The notes under the pieces: generated by a model | Databases searched by the model: none | What the model saw: the letters and a program-made list of their open reading frames with translations, nothing else | What the model was told of the DNA's origin: nothing | Source: Isoperla grammatica | Taxonomy: Eukaryota > Arthropoda > Insecta > Plecoptera > Perlodidae | Length of the DNA stretch: 64,000 nt | Reading direction: 5' to 3' | Assembly: GCA_945910005.1 (NCBI GenBank) | Contig: OX246748.1 | Span: 15,851,368 to 15,915,367, forward strand | Part shown: in pieces, positions 58,410-64,000 of the stretch | Layout of the letters: each line of letters begins with the position of its first letter | Position numbering within the stretch: position 1 is the first letter of the stretch | Translations under genes and position numbers: made by a program

Positions 58410-58520
58410 TGCTTACGAAACCAAAATGCGCGCATTAATCACCTTTTTTAATAGTGTCTAACGTTCCCAAGATATTACTTAAATATGTTAATTTTGCGCG
58501 GTTTTTATAGTGAGACTGCA
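58410..58520. repeat. dispersed repeat, same block as 45060-45180
   Basis: GCTTACGAAACCAAAATGCG, ATCACCTTTTTTAATAGTGT, CGTTCCCAAGATATTACTTA and GTTAATTTTGCGCGGTTTTT. This links the 45060 copy with the TGCGGTTTTTAACG block of 15843 and 27350. Confidence 0.65.
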
Positions 58521-58529
58521 AGTTTTGCT

Positions 58530-60860
58530 CTTAATCGAAAAGTTTAATTATATTTTACTTTAACTACTTGTTTTGGATAATTTTTTGTTTCTATATATTA
58601 TAATAATAATAACGCTTACAGCAAAAACCCGACATCTTGTTAACTTTGCGCAGAATATTACAACAAAAGCAAAATACACTCTTGAACTAAGTAATGAGCC
58701 TCGAGCATCTGAAGCAATTCTTAACAACGTATAGGCTTGTTAGACTGAGTGAGACATGAACAGTACCGATATAACTCGATACACGTCTCAGAACATGTGA
58801 TATGGGGGCGGGTACCCTGGGTCAACAAACAATCATCTCGCATTCAATAATCAACACAATAAACGGACATTCGTTTAAAATATATTAATATATTATAAAT
58901 AAAATAAAAATAAAAACAAAACATAAAATAATCATATATATAAATATATATATGTGTGTGTGTAATTGTGAAGGCTTTCAAGGACGAGAGATCTACTATT
59001 CAAAATTTTTGAGCTAAATCCATGTACAAAATAATCAAATACGATAATCAATTCAATGTTTTTATTCGTTTCGTCGGGATTATAACCAACTTTTTTTATA
59101 TATTTTCTTTCTAATTAGTGTTCTAAAAGCAAAAACAAGTTGATTTTAATTTTTTTTAAATGTTTTAAAAAATATGGGTGTAATCCCGATAAAACCGTGC
59201 AATTGATTACTTAATCCTATTTCATTATATAGTACAGGAATTAAGCAAAGAAATTGTTTAAAAGTGTATATTGAGGCCCATATATATATATATATTGATC
59301 ACTATACTAATGTACGCGAAAATTAAAAAATTAACGTATATATATATGTAACAACCAAGTTTTTGCTTGATAAAAATATGACTAGGCATCAAAACTAAAC
59401 CCCCCAAACTGTGTACTTAACGGAAATTTCACCAAGCGTTTCATCTTTCTTAAAAATAAACCTTAATTTATCTTACATTCTCTTTCCTTCACATAAATTC
59501 CATCGTTGAATCCACTTGACTTGTTCTGCTCTATTTCCTCTTCCAGTTTACACTTTGCATTTTCTCGTCTCCTTCCTGCTGCCCCGCGGTGCTGAGAGCT
59601 TTTAAATTTACATGTTTTTCTTTCTAATGAGTCTACTAAGAGCAAAAACGAGTTAATTTTAATTTGTGTTTCTTCTCGTTTGGTTCCAGGTAAGAATGGA
59701 GTTCACCTGTTCCTCGCAGCAGAGCAACATGTCATGTCATGTCATGTCATATCATGTCACGTGAGTCTTGAGTGACAATTACTTTTACACACAACCGTAA
59801 CTAAAGAATAATTCACTCATTTAAACGTGATACCAACCCTTAACAACGGGCCGTGAACAACGTTTTTTAAATAGAAATTCAACTAAAATACGAAATGGTC
59901 TAGTTGCCTAGGCCTATTAAATAAAAATAAAATAAATTCACATTTTAAATCTACCTTTTCAGTAACAAGACAGATTTTCGTTAGAGGACTTTAATTTTAG
60001 AAAATTCTTTTTTTTACAATTATTGATGTTTTCTTTTCCGGGTTTTCTGGGTTTCAAAGCCAAAATATTTGGTTAGAATCACTTTAAATACCTTGATGCG
60101 TTCTCAAGCTATCAATTATATTACGTTAAAATTAGGTACCCATTTACCCTTGTCATACGCAATCTACAAGCAAGGCTAGCAGTGACAACACTACTCTTGA
60201 GACTGAAGGAGTTGGGAGCCACGATATTATAGTACTTGCTTCAAGGCCGAAACCACGTAACCATTCATGTCAGATTTGGTTTGCGTTACTTTGCCTTTGA
60301 CTGGCATTATCAGTACGTCTTTAATCCGTAGGTTTAAGTGAAGCAGCTTTGCACTCCGTGTTCTATTCCGTCAGTGATTCAGTTTGGACATATCCAGGAT
60401 AATCTCTTCAATTATATTGTAATGTAGAACTATTCAATATACATTTAATTAAATTGATTTGAACGTAGTTAGTCTTAAGGACTAAGTCATAATCATATTG
60501 TCATAATAGTTAATCGTTCCCACATACGTATATAATACACAGTACATATATTGTATATTGATCTACCTATGCTATTTTACTATAACTCTTCAATTATATT
60601 CGACATTAAAATCTGATTTAGTTACTTAAACCAGTAGACCATCTTTTGAAATGTAACAGGAACAATCATTCCCTCTAATGGATGGAGTTTGATGTTACTT
60701 ACTAGATGCAATAGTTCAACATTGAACTTTGCTGGAACGCTCTCCCGGGCTGGGCCCTCTAGAGCAGATGAAGGAATACAGAGGTAGAAACATATAAGCC
60801 CGCGGGCTGGGGTGATATTAAAAATTAGTGTGGAGATGAATGGGGGTTAAACATGCTACA
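58530..60860. other. AT-rich DNA; short repeats only
   Basis: TA/TG microsatellites at 58930-58965 and 59280-59350 and a CATGT pentamer run at 59729-59761. 59920-60000 (AAATTCACATTTTAAATCTA then GAGGACTTTAATTTTAGA) has a relative at 63690-63765. No supported gene. Confidence 0.5.
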
Positions 60861-60866
60861 ATGGAG

Positions 60867-61340
60867 TCAGTATGAAAATGAAAACGAGCAGAAAACTGAA
60901 TTGGTGCTCAGTAGAAGCAAGGGGGAGCCGTCACAGTTGGGCTGAACCATCTAGGGCCCAGGGCCCTTACTCTAGACTGGGACGGATGTTGGTTTCTTTC
61001 ACAAGATTAATGAGAAACATGCATACACGTTTTAAGAGTATGGGTGTCCTGCCTAGGGACTGATACCTTATCGTGGTGGGCAGGTTTGCGTGCTTTGTTG
61101 ATCCCGAGTGCTATGCCGGCGGAAGCATATGCTTCTGGTAGGGCCACCCTAGCCGGACTGGTCGAGGGGGAGAAGTCAGACGAAGTGCAGTCCACACCCC
61201 AATCCCCTTTCCTACCATTTCCCCTTTCCTCACGCGCCCTCCCACTAGCCCTCCCATCATCTTCATATTTCACCCACTCATTGTCTCGATTAGCCACGTT
61301 GCAAAAATATGAGACGTTAAGCCCAAATGTCATCGAGAGT
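60867..61340 (+). mobile_element. retroelement-like GC-rich sequence (tentative)
   Basis: A sharp GC-rich block contains CTTATCGTGGTGGGCAGGTT, GATCCCGAGTGCTATGCCGG and GGTAGGGCCACCCTAGCCGG. Later it has ATATGAGACGTTAAGCCC, a motif of a type often seen at invertebrate SINE and LINE ends. It resembles the 5' region of a non-LTR retrotransposon or composite SINE, from general memory rather than alignment. ORFs of 108 and 172 codons run on opposite strands with no recognisable domain. Confidence 0.35.
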
Positions 61341-61709
61341 ATGGGTGTGAATTATTGGAACGACTGTCCTACTTCGAGGTTTATAATTATCTGCTTGTTC
61401 ATTCTCACGTGTACAACCAATCACTCAAAAAACTCCGTTCAAACATTTTTTTTGTCGTCGGTGCGCTACAAGTATTATTGTATCCACACAACTCTCATCT
61501 CGTCCATTACTCCCCCCCCCCCCTCCACGGTCGCTTCTCATCGTTTATCAAATTTGCATTAGAAAAATAATGAATAACGTATTTAATGTATTCTTCGTGG
61601 AGCTCATTGAAAGTTCTTGAGGTTTTTCTAACAATACACGGATGCAAATTAACGCTATCCCCACTTAGCCTAAGTGTTGAACACTCTTGAAGTATGCGCT
61701 ATGTGACGA

Positions 61710-62628
61710 AACCCTTTTACCAACGTTTCGCGAGAGGGAATTGCGCCTCGCGTTAAAACCGAGGTAGCTTCTCCAACGTTCCGCTAGGGCAACGAGAAGG
61801 ATAAGCGCCTCAAACTTACGCCTCACGTTATACCGAGCTAGCTTCACCAACGTTCCGCTAGGGCAGCGAGAAGGATTAGCGCCTCAAACTTACGCCTCAC
61901 GTTATACCGAGCTAGCTTCACCAACGTTCCGCTAGGACAACGAGAAGGATTAGCGCCTCAAGCTAACGCCTCGCGTTAAAACCGAGCTAGCTTCACCAAC
62001 GTTCTGCTAGGGCAGCGAGAAGGATTAGCGCCTCAAGCTAACGCCTCGCGTTAAAACCGAGCTAGCTTCACCAACGTTCCGCTAGGGCAGCGAGAAGGAT
62101 TAGCGCCTCAAGCTAACGCGTCACGTTAAAACCGAGTAGCTTCACCAACGCTCCGCTAGAGCAGCGAGAAGGATTAGCGCCTCAAGCTAAGGCCTCACGT
62201 TAAAACCGAGCTAGCTTCACCAACGTTCCGCTAGGACAGCGAGAAGGATTAGCGCCTCAAGCTAACGCTTCACGTTATAACCGAGCTAGCTTCACCAACG
62301 TTCCGCTAGGGCAGCGAGAAGGATTTGCGCCTCAAGCTAACGCCTCACGTTAAAACCGAGCTAGCTTCAACAACGTTCCGCTAGGGCTGTGAGAAGGATT
62401 AGCGCCTCAAGCTAACGCGTCACGTTAAAACCGAGCTAGCTTCACCAACGTTCCTCTAGGGCAGCGAGAAGGATTAGCGCCTCAAGCTAACGCCTCACGT
62501 TAAAACCAAGCTAGCTTCACCAACGTTCCTCTAGGGCAGCGATAAGGATTAGCGCCTCAAGCTAACGCTTCACGTTAAAACCGAGCTAGCTTCACCAACG
62601 TTTCGCTAGGGCAGCGAGAAGGATTAGG
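61710..62628. repeat. 74/75-bp minisatellite, about 12 copies
   Basis: Consensus ACCGAGCTAGCTTCACCAAC, GTTCCGCTAGGGCAGCGAGA, AGGATTAGCGCCTCAAGCTA, ACGCCTCACGTTAAA. The length switches between 74 and 75 bp according to GTTATACC or GTTAAAACC. The first copies are the most diverged. GC-rich against the background. Confidence 0.95.
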
Positions 62629-62649
62629 GGATTAACAAGGATAAAGAAT

Positions 62650-62835
62650 GACGCGGCCAGGCGGGAAAAGAAGGTATATTTCATATTTCATTGATGAAAA
62701 CGACGCAGGAAAACAATACTGACAAGTTTAAACCTGCTTCTACTGTGCTTGGCTGCTCTTGAGAGAACGATTACATTTATGATGTAGTTCAGCGCCGGTA
62801 ACAAGCGCTGGTAACCAGCGCAGGTAACCAGCTTT
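62650..62835. repeat. single-copy relative of the 29523-29870 repeat
   Basis: AACCTGCTTCTACTGTGCTT, GGCTGCTCTTGAGAG and ATTTATGATGTAGTTCAGCG align with the 103-bp unit at 29571. The upstream GGCGGGAAAAG and TTTCATTG are shared too. It ends in a three-fold CGCTGGTAACCAG-like run. Confidence 0.65.
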
Positions 62836-62950
62836 CTTTGTGTTTGTTTGTACCCTACGTAAACAACATGTCAGCCACTCGTTTGAATAACATTTCTGTA
62901 GAAGGCTAGGTGATAAATAATTTGGCAACCTTTAAAAGATAAACTCTTAA

Positions 62951-63354
62951 GAGCGTTCGGAAGTAGGTTTGATGTTTTTAGTGAACTAATTTCTCTTAAA
63001 CAAATAAAAGGTCCAGGGATTATTATGAAAATTTACCTACTTGCAGAGGGGTGTCATATCTACGCATGGTATTAAGTTCATTTGTGACAAGCCTGCTCAA
63101 AAATAATATACTCGTGTTTGAAATATGCAAATATATTACTTTCATCGAAAATGTTCGGCGAAATAATATACGGAGAATCTGTTTAAAAATGAGTACACTA
63201 TTTTTGAATAGGTTCGTGACTAATGTACTTAATACCATGCGTAGATATTACATTCCTCTACAAGTAGGTAAATATTTATAATAATCCTACTATTAGTTTA
63301 AGAGTAATTAGTTGACGGTCAATACATATGTAAAACTCATACTGCCGAACGCTC
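62951..63354. mobile_element. 404-bp palindromic element flanked by TTAA
   Basis: The ends GAGCGTTCGGAAGTA and TACTGCCGAACGCTC are inverted repeats, with TTAA on each side (62947-62950, 63355-63358). An inner dyad pairs TTTACCTACTTGCAGAGG through TCTACGCATGGTATTAAG with its complement on the right. TTAA is the piggyBac target, but the ends are not classic piggyBac ends, so a TA-target element is also possible. Confidence 0.75.
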
Positions 63355-63359
63355 TTAAT

Positions 63360-64000
63360 GTGGTAAAGTATATCTTTCAAGATATACAACCTAAGAAAGA
63401 AAATACGTGTTCGTGAATGTACTCAAGGAAGCAGACGCTGTGTTACCGATGTGCTAATGTTGGTAATATGTTTTGCCAGATAACTTATACGAGTGGAAGG
63501 TCTCGACGACTCGACGCTCTGTCTAGATTGTGAAACGGGTCTACTTTGCATATGCACTGTCTAGACTACGTAATGGGATCATGTGCTACGGTAGGGAGCG
63601 TCTTTGCAAGCAATAAGACGGGGATATTGTAGGACGCGTGTACGTAGGACGTTTAGAACGTTTAGAACGATGTTATTTTATCAAATAAATAAATAAATTC
63701 ACATTTAGAGTCTACCCACTCAGTAACTAAACTGATTTGCAGTGGGGGACTTTAATTTAAAGTGACTAAACCAACCCTGTAGGCTTCGAACACCATCGAC
63801 GAGTGAGCGATAACCAATCAAAGATCGATATTTCAAATATGAATCATTTGAATCAGTGATTGGACAGTGCGAACACCTGCGGACAAATGCCAGAATCAAC
63901 AAGGCGATTCAGAATAACTTTGAATTTATTGAGTGCTTCGTAGCTAGGACAGTACCTAAGGCTTCGGCCAATATGTTGAAAAATCATTTATAAATACTAA
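63360..64000. other. no recognisable gene; one dispersed repeat
   Basis: 63690-63765 (AAATAAATTCACATTTAGAG, CAGTAACTAA, GGGACTTTAATTTAAAG) matches 59920-60000, probably a decayed retroelement end. Otherwise nothing supported. Confidence 0.5.

Noticed and set aside
61007..61562. Opposed ORFs of 108 and 172 codons
   Set aside because: Both derive from one GC-rich repeat-like block open on both strands; no reverse transcriptase or other domain visible.

Overview
The window is AT-rich eukaryotic DNA, almost certainly from an invertebrate animal. The signs are dense dispersed repeats, SINEs with RNA polymerase III promoters derived from tRNA and 5S rRNA, palindromic MITEs with TA, TTAA or 8-bp target duplications, long (ATT)n microsatellites, and no long uninterrupted genes. 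The Helentron-like (HINE/DINE-1 type) elements and the 5S-derived SINE fit an arthropod, but I cannot name a species from the sequence. I see no operons, Shine-Dalgarno-led genes, CRISPR array or bacterial gene. The stretch reads as a large intergenic or intronic region.

Coding content is minimal. The only recognisable protein fragment is the last 55 codons of a non-LTR retrotransposon ORF2 on the minus strand (38839-39006). Weak candidates for host exons lie at 4069-4698 (two in-frame open stretches joined by a possible 132-bp intron) and 54999-55375. Two very short ORFs begin at ATGs embedded in YY1-like motifs (10522-10641 plus; 28872-28955 minus). The long ORFs in the (ATT)n tracts and minisatellites are artefacts of stop-free repeat units.

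Layout: 0.4-0.6 kb a SINE; 2.36-2.80 kb a 445-bp hAT MITE; 5.8-7.1 kb (ATT)n blocks; 7.3-9.9 kb MITEs plus a 47-bp minisatellite; 11.4-12.2 kb a SINE abutting a 52-bp minisatellite with a 3-unit higher-order pattern; 13.5-14.7 kb a hexamer microsatellite and three MITEs; 17.6-20.7 kb SINEs (tRNA- and 5S-derived), MITEs and a duplicated segment carrying small palindromes; 21.9-25.97 kb nested MITEs and a reversed 5S SINE; 28-36 kb MITEs, a 103-bp triplicate, a MITE split by a 5S-SINE fragment, and a second 52-bp minisatellite; 37-41.1 kb SINE, a five-unit ~150-bp array, a LINE 3' end and two adjacent Helentron-like elements; 43-46 kb palindromes, tandem CRE sites and a 43-bp minisatellite; 47.5-50.3 kb an apparently identical 1.39-kb tandem duplication; 53 kb a 205-bp duplication; 55.7-56.4 kb a 24-bp array and a hairpin; 60.9-63.4 kb a retroelement-like sequence, a 75-bp minisatellite and a palindromic TTAA-flanked element.

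The features do not form a pathway. What they show is a record of transposition, nested insertion and local tandem amplification. The best leads are the SINE families, the Helentron-like pair, the CAAGG-ended hAT-like palindromes with 8-bp duplications, the high minisatellite density and the recent 1.39-kb duplication.
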